NCBI GenBank assembly: GCA_003755025.1
Contig: RJVL01000005.1
Span: 44,685-108,684, forward strand
Direction of reading: 5' to 3'
DNA: 64,000 nucleotides
Source: Diaphorobacter nitroreducens
GTDB taxonomy: Bacteria > Pseudomonadota > Gammaproteobacteria > Burkholderiales > Burkholderiaceae_C
Below, in pieces: positions 47,911 through 55,502 of this stretch. A program made the position numbers and the translations under genes. The notes beneath the pieces are model-generated. The model ran no database searches and was not told the origin of the DNA. It saw only the letters and a list, made by a program, of their open reading frames with translations. Each line of letters opens with the position of its first letter. Position 1 is the first letter of the stretch.

Positions 47911-50334
47911 ATGCCCGATTCCGTTTCCCGTCCGGCCACCCTGGGCGCTGCAGCGGGCGCCATGCCCGCTCGCCAGCGCCTGGGGCGATTCGAGTTGCAG
48001 CACGTGCTGGGCCGGGGCGCGCAGGCGACCGTGTGGCTGGCGCGGGACACGCGCCTGCACCGCGAGGTCGCGGTCAAGTGGCTGGCCGACGGCGGCGACG
48101 CGCAGGCGCAAGAGCAGTGGCTGCGCGAGGCGCGCCATGTGGGCCGGCTGTCGCACCCGCGCATCGTGCCGGTGTTCGAGGCCGACGTGCACGAAGGCCA
48201 GCCCTACCTGGTGTTCGAATATGTGCCGGGCTGCACGCTGGCCGAGCATCTGGCGCATCAGGGCCGCTGTGCGGTGCACGACGCGGTGGAGCTGATGGTG
48301 GACGTGCTCGAAGGACTGCAGGCGGCGCATGAGGCCGGCATCGTGCACTGCGACCTGAAGCCGTCGAACGTGATGGTGGATGCCCAGCGCCATGCGCGGA
48401 TCATGGATTTCGGTATCGCCGCGGCCATGGCCAGCCCTGCGGGCGGCCCCATTGCGCGCGGCACGCCGGCCTACATGGCGCCAGAAGCGGTGGCGGGCGC
48501 GGCGCCCGCGCCCGCATCGGACATCTACGCTGCTGCGCTGGTGCTCGTGGAACTGCTCACCGGCAGGCGTTTGATTACTGAGCGCGATCCGGCGCAGGCG
48601 CTCGCGCATGTCGCCCGGCACGCGCCGCAGCTGCCCGACGATCTGGGGGCGGGTGTGGACGATGGCCTGCGCTCCATCCTGCGCCGGGCCCTGGCGCGCG
48701 ACCCTGCCGAGCGCTACGCCAGCGCGCAGGAGATGTGCGATGCCTTGCGTGCCTGGGCGGCGCCGGTGAGCGCCCCTACCGCGGCAAGCAATGCCGCGCT
48801 GGACTTCCTGCTGCGGCGCATGCGCCACAAGAGTGACTTTCCGGCGCTGTCCGATTCGGTGGCGCGCATCCAGCGCATGACCCACTCGGAGGACGACAGC
48901 ATTGCCGATCTGACCAACGAGATCCTCAAGAGCGTTGCCCTCACCAACAAGCTGCTGCGATTGGTCAACAGCGCCCCCTTTTCCCACCTGGGGGGCGGCA
49001 TCGGCACGGTCTCGCGTGCGGTGAGTCTGGTGGGCTTCAATGCAGTGCGCAACATGGCGCTGTCGCTGGTGCTGCTGGAGCACATGCAGGACCGGGGGCA
49101 TGCCAAGCAGATGCGCGAGGAATTCTTGCGCACCATGATGGCCGGCGCCGTGGCGGCGCAGTTGTGTGGGCCGAGCGACCAGCGTGAGGAAGCCTTTCTC
49201 GGCGCGATGTTCCAGGGCCTGGGGCGCATGCTGTGCTCGTTTTATTTCCCGGAGGAGGCGGCCCAGATCCGCGCGCTGGTGGCCTCTGACCGGCCGTCGG
49301 GGGGCGATGAGGCCGCGGCTTTGCAGGTGCTGGGACTGAGCCTGGAAGATCTGGGTGTCGGCGTGGCGCGTGTGTGGAGCCTGCCCGATTCCCTGCAGCG
49401 CTGCATACGGCCACCGCAGGGGCGGCCGCCGCAGCGCCCGCCCGAGGGCGTGGAGCGGTTGCGCTGGGTGGGACGTGCCGCGAACGAGGCGGCCACCATC
49501 ATGCTGCTGCATGAGCCGGAACCCGCGGGCGCCCGCCTGCAGCAGCTGGCGGCGCACTATGCGGTCGCTTTCTCGATGACGCAGCAGGAGTTCGTCAAGG
49601 CCACGGTGCTGGCACGCGAGCAGCTCATCGCCATGGCCGACGCCCTGGACTTGCGCGTGGACAAGGGCTCGCCCGCGGCGCGCCTGCTGGCTCCGCCCAC
49701 CGCCCTGGATGCGCCGCCGGTATTGGCCGACCCGGCCACGGGCCATGAGCTGCATTACGACGCCCTGCAGACCCTGCCCCTGACGCTGGCGCAGTCCACT
49801 GATGCGGCGCCTTCCGCCAGCCAGGCGGCCGAGGTGCTGGCCGCTGGCATCCAGGAGGTCAGCAACGCCATGGTGGAGGACTTCCGCCTCAATGACATCG
49901 TGCGCATGGTGCTGGAAACCATGCTGCGTGCCCTGGGCGCGCGGCGCATCGTGTTCTGCCTGCGCGAGGTCAAGACCGAGCGCATGACCGGGCGTTTCGG
50001 ACTGGGCGAAGGCAGCGCAGACGCCGTGCGCGCCCTGGCCGTGCCCCTGAAGGGCGCGGATGACCTGTTTGCCGCCGTGTGCCAGCGGGGCGCCGATACC
50101 CTGATTGCCGACGCCACCGAGGAGCGTGTGCGAGCGCGTCTGCCGGCATGGTTCCTCGGCAGCTTCGATGCCACCAGCTTTCTGCTGCTGCCGCTGTCGA
50201 TCAAGCAGCGTCCCTTTGCGCTGATCTATGCCGATCATGAGCGCCCTGGCGGCCTGGTGGTGGACGACAAGGTGCAGGGGCAGCTGCGCACGCTGCGCAA
50301 CCAGTTGGTGCTGGCGTTTCGCCAGGCCGACTGA
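47911..50334 (+). CDS. Ser/Thr protein kinase fused to HDOD and GAF-like domains
   Basis: 807 aa, no membrane segment. Residues about 25-275 form a Hanks-type kinase: G-loop GRGAQATVWLA, K56 in VAVKWL, catalytic loop HCDLKPSN with D148, DFG with D166, and GTPAYMAPE. Residues about 297-500 form an HDOD domain (FPALSDSVARIQRM, LKSVALTNKLLRLVNSAPF, AVSLVGFNAVRNMALSLVLLEHM). Residues about 640-805 look like a GAF domain (FRLNDIVRMVLETMLRALGARRIVFCLRE ... FLLLPLSIKQRPFALIYADHERPG). HDOD and GAF modules are common in signalling; kinase fused to HDOD occurs in beta-proteobacteria. Targets unknown. rodA lies 57 nt downstream. Confidence 0.92.
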   Translation: MPDSVSRPATLGAAAGAMPARQRLGRFELQHVLGRGAQATVWLARDTRLHREVAVKWLADGGDAQAQEQWLREARHVGRLSHPRIVPVFEADVHEGQPYLVFEYVPGCTLAEHLAHQGRCAVHDAVELMVDVLEGLQAAHEAGIVHCDLKPSNVMVDAQRHARIMDFGIAAAMASPAGGPIARGTPAYMAPEAVAGAAPAPASDIYAAALVLVELLTGRRLITERDPAQALAHVARHAPQLPDDLGAGVDDGLRSILRRALARDPAERYASAQEMCDALRAWAAPVSAPTAASNAALDFLLRRMRHKSDFPALSDSVARIQRMTHSEDDSIADLTNEILKSVALTNKLLRLVNSAPFSHLGGGIGTVSRAVSLVGFNAVRNMALSLVLLEHMQDRGHAKQMREEFLRTMMAGAVAAQLCGPSDQREEAFLGAMFQGLGRMLCSFYFPEEAAQIRALVASDRPSGGDEAAALQVLGLSLEDLGVGVARVWSLPDSLQRCIRPPQGRPPQRPPEGVERLRWVGRAANEAATIMLLHEPEPAGARLQQLAAHYAVAFSMTQQEFVKATVLAREQLIAMADALDLRVDKGSPAARLLAPPTALDAPPVLADPATGHELHYDALQTLPLTLAQSTDAAPSASQAAEVLAAGIQEVSNAMVEDFRLNDIVRMVLETMLRALGARRIVFCLREVKTERMTGRFGLGEGSADAVRALAVPLKGADDLFAAVCQRGADTLIADATEERVRARLPAWFLGSFDATSFLLLPLSIKQRPFALIYADHERPGGLVVDDKVQGQLRTLRNQLVLAFRQAD

Positions 50335-50377
50335 TGCCTAGTCCTGGAATCACGCAAGGGGGCTTGGTCTGGCGCCC

Positions 50378-50383
50378 GATAAT
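50378..50383 (+). promoter_or_regulatory. -10-like box of a probable leaderless promoter, rodA
   Basis: GATAAT followed by 8 nt (cgcgcccc) and the ATG at 50392, no Shine-Dalgarno sequence. Confidence 0.5.
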
Positions 50384-50391
50384 CGCGCCCC

Positions 50392-51564
50392 ATGGCCGCC
50401 GCTTTCGACAAACCTTCCCTGCCGCAACGCCTCCTGCCGCTGCTGCGCGGCTTTGACTGGCCGCTCATCGCGCTGCTGCTGGCGCTGTCTTCCATCGGCC
50501 TGGTGGCCATGTATTCGTCGGGTTTCGATCATGGCACGCGCTTTTACGACCATGGCCGCAACATGCTGCTGGCCGCGGGCATCCTGTTCGTGGTGGCCCA
50601 GGTGCCGCCGCAGCGGCTGATGATGCTGGCCGTGCCGTTGTACACGCTGGGCGTGGCGCTGCTGGTGGGCGTGGCGCTGTTCGGCATCACCAAGAAGGGG
50701 GCGCAGCGCTGGATCAACGTGGGTGTGGTGATCCAGCCCAGCGAGCTGCTGAAGATCGCCACCCCGCTGATGCTGGCCTGGTGGTTCCAGAAGCGCGAGG
50801 GCCAGCTGCGTGCGCTGGACTTCGTGGTGGCGGGGGCGCTGCTCATGGTGCCCGTGGGCCTGATCATGAAACAGCCTGACCTGGGCACCTCGCTGCTGGT
50901 GATGGCCGCGGGGCTGTCGGTGATTTTCTTTGCGGGCCTGCCTTGGAAGCTGGTGGTGCCGCCGGTGCTGCTGGGCGCGGTGGGCATTGCGCTCATCGTC
51001 TGGTTCGAGCCGCAACTGTGCGCCGAGGGCGTGCGCTGGCCGGTGCTGCACGACTATCAGCAACAGCGCATCTGCACGTTACTGGACCCCACGCGCGATC
51101 CGCTGGGCAAGGGCTTTCACATCATCCAGGGCATGATCGCCATCGGCTCGGGCGGCGTGTGGGGCAAGGGGTTCATGGCCGGCACGCAGACGCACCTGGA
51201 GTTCATCCCCGAGCGCACGACCGACTTCATCTTCGCCGCGTTCTCCGAGGAGTTCGGCCTGGTGGGCAACCTCACCCTGATCGTCTGCTTTGTGCTGCTG
51301 GTCTGGCGCGGGCTAGCGATTGCGGCCAACGCCAATACGCTGTTCGGGCGCCTCATGGCGAGTGCCGTGGCGATGATCTTCTTCACCTATGCCTTCGTGA
51401 ACATGGGCATGGTCAGCGGCATCCTGCCCGTGGTGGGGGTGCCGCTGCCGTTCGTCAGCTACGGCGGCACGGCCATGGTCACGCTGGGGCTTGCGCTGGG
51501 GGTGCTGATGTCGGTGGCACGCGCACAGCACCAGCCCGAGCAGGGGCCGCCGCGGGCGCGGTAG
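50392..51564 (+). CDS. rodA: Rod shape-determining peptidoglycan glycosyltransferase RodA
   Basis: 390 aa SEDS protein with about ten membrane segments. Conserved blocks: MYSSGFDHGTRFYDHGRNM, GAQRWINVGVVIQPSELLKIATPL, KQPDLGTSLLV, GKGFMAGTQTHLEFIPERTTDFIFAAFSEEFGL, and LPFVSYGGTAMVTLGLALG. The HLEFIPERTTDFI block and the lack of a long N-terminal tail distinguish it from the FtsW of the dcw cluster. Its usual partners mreBCD and PBP2 are not in this window; here it lies after the kinase gene. Confidence 0.97.
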   Translation: MAAAFDKPSLPQRLLPLLRGFDWPLIALLLALSSIGLVAMYSSGFDHGTRFYDHGRNMLLAAGILFVVAQVPPQRLMMLAVPLYTLGVALLVGVALFGITKKGAQRWINVGVVIQPSELLKIATPLMLAWWFQKREGQLRALDFVVAGALLMVPVGLIMKQPDLGTSLLVMAAGLSVIFFAGLPWKLVVPPVLLGAVGIALIVWFEPQLCAEGVRWPVLHDYQQQRICTLLDPTRDPLGKGFHIIQGMIAIGSGGVWGKGFMAGTQTHLEFIPERTTDFIFAAFSEEFGLVGNLTLIVCFVLLVWRGLAIAANANTLFGRLMASAVAMIFFTYAFVNMGMVSGILPVVGVPLPFVSYGGTAMVTLGLALGVLMSVARAQHQPEQGPPRAR

Positions 51565-51613
51565 CGAGGCTGCGGAGGGAACCTGCGTGCACGCAGGGTC
51601 TAGGGCGCCTGCC

Positions 51614-51619
51614 TACAAT
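51614..51619 (+). promoter_or_regulatory. -10-like box of a probable leaderless promoter, tldD
   Basis: TACAAT followed by 6 nt (cggccg) and the ATG at 51626. Confidence 0.5.
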
Positions 51620-51625
51620 CGGCCG

Positions 51626-53086
51626 ATGATTTCCCGCGAACCCACCATCGAACGCCTGGGCCTGGCCCGTGAGCTGCTGCTCACCCCCTTCGGCCTGGAC
51701 GAGTCCCACCTCTCCCGCGCCCTGGCGGAGATCCGCGCGCACCGCGTGGACGACGCCGACCTGTACTTCCAGTACACGCGCAGCGAAGGCTGGAGCCTGG
51801 AAGAGGGCATCGTCAAGACGGGCTCGTTCTCCATCGACCAGGGCGTGGGCGTGCGCGCGGTGAGCGGCGAGAAGACGGCCTTCGCCTACTCGGATGATAT
51901 TTCCGAGGCCTCGCTGCTCGACGCGGCCCGTACCGTACGGTCCATTTCGGTTGCGGATAAGGTGGGACGTGCGCGAGTAGCTTCCAAAAAGATAGCAAAC
52001 AGCCGTTCGCTGTACCCGCACATCGACCCCATCGCCTCGATGGACAGCACCGACAAGGTGCGCCTGCTGGAGCGCGCCGAGCAATGTGCCCGCGCCAAGG
52101 ACCCGCGCGTGGTGCAGGTCATGGCGGGCCTGGCCAGCGAGTACGACGTGGTGCTGGTGGCGCGTGCCGATGGGCTGATGGCCGCCGATGTGCGCCCGCT
52201 GGTGCGCCTGTCGATCACCGTCATCGCCGAACAGAACGGCCGCCGCGAGGTGGGCTCGGCCGGCGGGGGCGGGCGCTTCGGTCTGGCCTATTTCACCGAC
52301 GAGCAGATCGGGCAGTATGTCCATGAAGCCGTGAATGCTGCGTTGGTCAACCTCGAGTCGCGCCCTGCGCCCGCGGGCGAGATGACCGTGGTGCTGGGCC
52401 CCGGTTGGCCCGGTGTGCTGCTGCACGAGGCCGTGGGCCACGGGCTGGAGGGCGACTTCAACCGCAAGGGGTCGAGTGCCTTCAGCGGCCGCATCGGGCA
52501 GCGCGTGGCGGCCAAGGGCGTCACCGTGCTGGACGATGGCACGCTGGCCGACCGCCGCGGCTCGCTCAACGTGGACGATGAGGGCCACGCCACGCAGCGC
52601 AACGTGCTCATCGAGGACGGCATATTGAAGGGCTACATCCAGGACGCGATGAATGCGCGCCTCATGGGTGTCAAGCCCACGGGCAACGGCCGGCGCGAGA
52701 GCTATGCCCACATCCCCATGCCGCGCATGACCAATACCTACATGCTGGGCGGCGACAAGGACCCGCAGGAAATCGTCGCCAGCATCAAGAAGGGCCTGTA
52801 CGCCACCAACTTCGGCGGCGGACAGGTGGACATCACCAGCGGCAAGTTCGTGTTCTCCGCGAGCGAGGCCTACTGGGTGGAAAACGGCAAGATCCAGTAC
52901 CCCGTGAAGGGCGCGACCATCGTCGGCAGCGGCCCGGAGTCGCTCAAGAAGGTGACCATGATCGGCAACGACATGCGCCTGGACAGCGGTGTGGGCACCT
53001 GCGGCAAGGAGGGTCAGAGCGTGCCTGTGGGAGTGGGCCAACCCACCATGCGCATCGATGGCCTGACGGTGGGCGGCACGGCCTGA
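51626..53086 (+). CDS. tldD: Metalloprotease TldD
   Basis: 486 aa. The zinc motif HEAVGHGLEGD (HExxxH) is present. N-terminal AEIRAHRVDDADLYFQYTRSEGWSLEEGIVK and C-terminal GQVDITSGKFVFSASEAYWVENGKIQYPVKGATIVGSGP match the family. TldD forms a heterodimeric protease with TldE/PmbA, which matures peptides such as microcin B17 and affects CcdA turnover; the partner is not in this window. Residues about 115-128 (RVASKKIANSRS) sit on what looks like a dispersed-repeat remnant. Confidence 0.96.
   Translation: MISREPTIERLGLARELLLTPFGLDESHLSRALAEIRAHRVDDADLYFQYTRSEGWSLEEGIVKTGSFSIDQGVGVRAVSGEKTAFAYSDDISEASLLDAARTVRSISVADKVGRARVASKKIANSRSLYPHIDPIASMDSTDKVRLLERAEQCARAKDPRVVQVMAGLASEYDVVLVARADGLMAADVRPLVRLSITVIAEQNGRREVGSAGGGGRFGLAYFTDEQIGQYVHEAVNAALVNLESRPAPAGEMTVVLGPGWPGVLLHEAVGHGLEGDFNRKGSSAFSGRIGQRVAAKGVTVLDDGTLADRRGSLNVDDEGHATQRNVLIEDGILKGYIQDAMNARLMGVKPTGNGRRESYAHIPMPRMTNTYMLGGDKDPQEIVASIKKGLYATNFGGGQVDITSGKFVFSASEAYWVENGKIQYPVKGATIVGSGPESLKKVTMIGNDMRLDSGVGTCGKEGQSVPVGVGQPTMRIDGLTVGGTA
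51975..52010 (-). repeat. Remnant of the dispersed palindromic repeat inside tldD
   Basis: The complement reads cggctgtttgctatctttttggaagct, resembling agctgtttgcgcttg and agctatctttttt of the hslV-hslU copy. Short and degenerate. Confidence 0.4.
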
Positions 53087-53108
53087 GCGCCGCGGCCGGT
53101 TGTGTGCC

Positions 53109-53657
53109 ATGCCCGTGCCACTCTCCAGCCGCCCGCAGACTTTCACCGATCCGGACCGTAACCCGCACGGCGGAGAGGCGGACGAGGACGCGCGTGCGCT
53201 GCGCGACAGCCTGGGCGAGCTGGCCCAGCATATCGAGGCCGCCACGCGCGCGCGCCGGGGGCAGTTGGGGCCCGAGGCCGTGCGGCGCAGCGCCGAGGCG
53301 CTGGCGCATTGCGCAAGGCGCCACCAGTTGCACCTCACAGGGCTGGGGTCGGCCTGGCATGCGCTGTATGAATTCGGTGTCTACCAGCGCGCGTTGCGCG
53401 AATTGCGCGATGCCCTGGCGCAATGGCAGCAGGCCTTGCAGCAGCGTAGCCCCTCTGAGGCCGAGCGCTTCAGTACTTTTGAGCGGCAGGCGTGGCGCAC
53501 GCTGGGAGAGGCGCGGCTGGTGCTCGACATCTATATGCAGGGCGACCCCTGCATGGAGCGATCGGCGCCCGACACCCGGCCTGCCGCGGAGCGCCCACCG
53601 CGTGCGCCACTGCTGGCGCGCCTGCGCCGGTGGTGGTTCGAGGGACGGCATCCGTAA
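53109..53657 (+). CDS. Hypothetical protein, 182 aa, mostly helical
   Basis: I do not recognise the family. Charged, with predicted long helices at about residues 20-70 (DEDARALRDSLGELAQHIEAATRARRG) and 75-130 (ALAHCARRHQLHLTGLGSAWHALYEFGVYQRALRELRDALAQWQQALQQR). The C-terminus is Arg/Trp-rich (ARLRRWWFEGRHP). No signal peptide or metal motif. The ATG at 53109 lies 22 nt after tldD, so the gene may be co-transcribed with it. A second open frame overlaps the same region, but its Arg/Pro/Ser-rich composition looks like an out-of-frame shadow. Confidence 0.6.
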   Translation: MPVPLSSRPQTFTDPDRNPHGGEADEDARALRDSLGELAQHIEAATRARRGQLGPEAVRRSAEALAHCARRHQLHLTGLGSAWHALYEFGVYQRALRELRDALAQWQQALQQRSPSEAERFSTFERQAWRTLGEARLVLDIYMQGDPCMERSAPDTRPAAERPPRAPLLARLRRWWFEGRHP

Positions 53658-53691
53658 GCGGTTGTAGCGCGACGGCAACATGGTGCCTATG

Positions 53692-53718
53692 TTGCGGTGC
53701 CGCAATACGTGCTACATT
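53692..53718 (+). promoter_or_regulatory. Probable promoter of the DAHP synthase leader
   Basis: TTGCGG (53692-53697) and TACATT (53713-53718) with 15 nt spacing, 7 nt before the leader-peptide ATG. Spacing is short, so this is tentative. Confidence 0.45.
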
Positions 53719-53725
53719 GGTTCGC

Positions 53726-53782
53726 ATGTCAGTTCACAGCGCGTTTTACTTTTACTTTTGGTTCTCTGTCCCTGGCGGATGA
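53726..53782 (+). CDS. Aromatic-rich leader peptide (attenuator) of DAHP synthase
   Basis: An 18-codon frame encoding MSVHSAFYFYFWFSVPGG. Codons 7-13 are F-Y-F-Y-F-W-F, so all three aromatic amino acids are tested in one run. It lies upstream of a terminator hairpin and of the first enzyme of aromatic synthesis. The GGCGG at 53774-53778, covering the last Gly codons, can pair with CCGCC (53825-53829) in the left arm of the terminator. Ribosome stalling in the aromatic run would leave GGCGG free to form that antiterminator, while a ribosome reaching the stop codon would cover it. This is the classical attenuation layout, read from sequence only. Confidence 0.85.
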   Translation: MSVHSAFYFYFWFSVPGG

Positions 53783-53821
53783 GAGGTACGCGCGCACCCA
53801 GACTGAGCCCCCTTCTCTAAG

Positions 53822-53857
53822 AAACCGCCGAAGCTGAAAAGCCCGGCGGTTTTTTGT
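53822..53857 (+). terminator. Attenuator terminator before the DAHP synthase gene
   Basis: Perfect 9 bp stem AAACCGCCG (53822-53830) / CGGCGGTTT (53844-53852) with a 13 nt loop and six T residues, 55 nt before the aroG start. Together with the leader peptide it forms the regulated switch. Confidence 0.9.
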
Positions 53858-53912
53858 TATCTGTTCTCCGTTTTCCATCTTCACCCCCCCACACACCCGA
53901 GAGGAAGCACCC

Positions 53913-55031
53913 ATGAACGCCCATGTCTCCAGCAGCGATGCCTGGTATCCCAACGTCGAGAAAACCAGCGAGACCGACGACCAACGCATCAAGGACATCA
54001 CCGTGCTTCCTCCTCCAGACCACCTGATTCGCTTTTTCCCGATCCGCGGGTCGGAGGTGGAGTCGCTGATTGCCAACACACGCCGCAGCATCCAGCGCAT
54101 CATGAGCGGCGAGGACGACCGGCTGCTCGTCATCATCGGCCCCTGTTCGATCCACGACCCGCACGCCGCGGTGGACTATGCGCGCAAGCTCAAGGCCGTG
54201 CGTGAGCAGTACAAGGACCAGCTGGAAGTGGTGATGCGCGTGTACTTCGAGAAGCCCCGCACCACCGTGGGCTGGAAGGGCCTGATCAACGACCCCTACC
54301 TGGACGGCAGCTACCGCATCGACGAGGGCCTGCGCATCGCTCGCCAGCTGCTCATCGACATCAACCGCCTGGGCGTGCCGGCGGGCAGCGAGTTCCTGGA
54401 CGTGATCTCGCCCCAGTACATCGGCGACCTGATCAGCTGGGGCGCCATCGGCGCGCGCACCACCGAAAGCCAGGTACACCGCGAGCTGGCCTCCGGCATT
54501 TCGGCCCCCATCGGCTTCAAGAACGGCACCGACGGCAACATCCGCATCGCCACCGATGCCATCCAGTCCGCCAGCCGCGGCCACCACTTCCTGTCGGTGC
54601 ACAAGAACGGCCAGGTGGCCATCGTGCATACCGCGGGCAACAAGGATTGCCACGTGATCCTGCGCGGCGGCAAGGCGCCCAACTACGACGCCGCCAGCGT
54701 TGCCGCGGCTTGCAAGGACCTGGAGGCCGCCGGCCTGCCGGCGTCGCTGATGGTGGACTGCAGCCATGCCAACAGCAGCAAGCAGCATGAGAAGCAGCGC
54801 GATGTGGCGCGCGACATCGCCGCGCAGATCGCAGGCGGCTCGCGCAGCGTGTTCGGCGTGATGGTGGAAAGCCACCTGCAGCCCGGAGCGCAGAAGTTCA
54901 CGCCGGGCAAGGACGATGCCACGACGCTGGAATACGGCAAGAGCATCACCGATGCCTGCTTGGGCTGGGACGACTCCGTTGCCTGCCTGGCCGAGCTGGC
55001 GGCCGCCGTGCAAGCGCGGCGCGCGCGTTGA
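53913..55031 (+). CDS. aroG: 3-deoxy-7-phosphoheptulonate (DAHP) synthase, class I
   Basis: 372 aa. Condenses phosphoenolpyruvate and erythrose 4-phosphate in the first step of the shikimate pathway. Motifs: VIIGPCSIHDP, RVYFEKPRTTVGWKGLINDP, GARTTESQVHRELASG, GFKNGTDGN, and MVDCSHANSSK with the metal-binding His. The type is AroF/G/H; which aromatic amino acid inhibits it cannot be read reliably. A good GAGAGGAAG ribosome-binding site precedes the ATG. Transcription is probably controlled by the upstream aromatic leader attenuator. AroE of the same pathway is encoded at 39553. Confidence 0.96.
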   Translation: MNAHVSSSDAWYPNVEKTSETDDQRIKDITVLPPPDHLIRFFPIRGSEVESLIANTRRSIQRIMSGEDDRLLVIIGPCSIHDPHAAVDYARKLKAVREQYKDQLEVVMRVYFEKPRTTVGWKGLINDPYLDGSYRIDEGLRIARQLLIDINRLGVPAGSEFLDVISPQYIGDLISWGAIGARTTESQVHRELASGISAPIGFKNGTDGNIRIATDAIQSASRGHHFLSVHKNGQVAIVHTAGNKDCHVILRGGKAPNYDAASVAAACKDLEAAGLPASLMVDCSHANSSKQHEKQRDVARDIAAQIAGGSRSVFGVMVESHLQPGAQKFTPGKDDATTLEYGKSITDACLGWDDSVACLAELAAAVQARRAR

Positions 55032-55125
55032 AGCGGGCGCGGTGTAAGCTCGCGGCACGGGAATGGCGCGGCCGCGCCGTCCCGTTCACCCGTCAACACT
55101 ATTCCCTCAAGAGGCGAGACAGCTC

Positions 55126-55437
55126 ATGCACAGCGAAGTATTAGTCACCCTGAGCCCCGATCAGGAATTCCGTCTGGACGCGCAGGGGGGACAGCCCCTG
55201 TCGCACGAGGACGCGCGCCGCTGGCTGGACGATGAATTTCTACGCCTGGAATGCGAGCCGCTGCGCGCCAGCGGCAAGGTGCTGCTGGCCGACAAGGTGC
55301 TGACCGTGGCCCGCGCCGCGGGGGCGACGCTGCTGGCCGATCCTGCATGGTCCGGCCAGTTTGCCCGCGCCACCGTCGCTGCGCTTGCCAGGCCCGTCGT
55401 GCGCGTGGACGTGCCGGGCATGGCTGTCAGTTTCTAA
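55126..55437 (+). CDS. Hypothetical protein, 103 aa
   Basis: I do not recognise it. Soluble-looking, starting MHSEVLVTLSPDQEFRLDAQGG, with a helical centre (SHEDARRWLDDEFLRLECEPLRASGKVLLADKVLTVARAAG) and a C-terminal strand ending VRVDVPGMAVSF. AAGAGGCGAG lies about 10 nt before the ATG. It follows aroG by 94 nt on the same strand and ends at a dispersed palindrome that separates it from convergent mpl. Confidence 0.7.
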   Translation: MHSEVLVTLSPDQEFRLDAQGGQPLSHEDARRWLDDEFLRLECEPLRASGKVLLADKVLTVARAAGATLLADPAWSGQFARATVAALARPVVRVDVPGMAVSF

Positions 55438-55439
55438 GT

Positions 55440-55502
55440 CTCAAGCCAAAAAGGCTGCTAGCGCTTATTAATCAAGCGCTAGCAGCTATTGTTTTGATAG
55501 TT
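55440..55502. repeat. Dispersed palindromic repeat at the 3' ends of two convergent genes
   Basis: Best copy in the window: perfect 13 bp arms GCTGCTAGCGCTT (55454-55466) and AAGCGCTAGCAGC (55474-55486), loop attaatc, flanks tcaagccaaaaag and tattgttttgatag. Its right flank supplies the last codons and stop codon (55486-55488) of mpl on the minus strand. In either transcript it would form a strong 3' hairpin and may terminate both genes. Confidence 0.92.

Noticed and set aside
47368..50238. A long minus-strand open frame opposite the kinase-HDOD gene
   Set aside because: Antisense shadow of a high-GC gene; the plus-strand protein has intact kinase motifs.
53104..53667. Overlapping second frame in the hypothetical gene after tldD
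   Set aside because: Its translation is dominated by Arg, Pro, Ser and Trp as expected for an out-of-frame reading; the chosen frame has normal helical composition.
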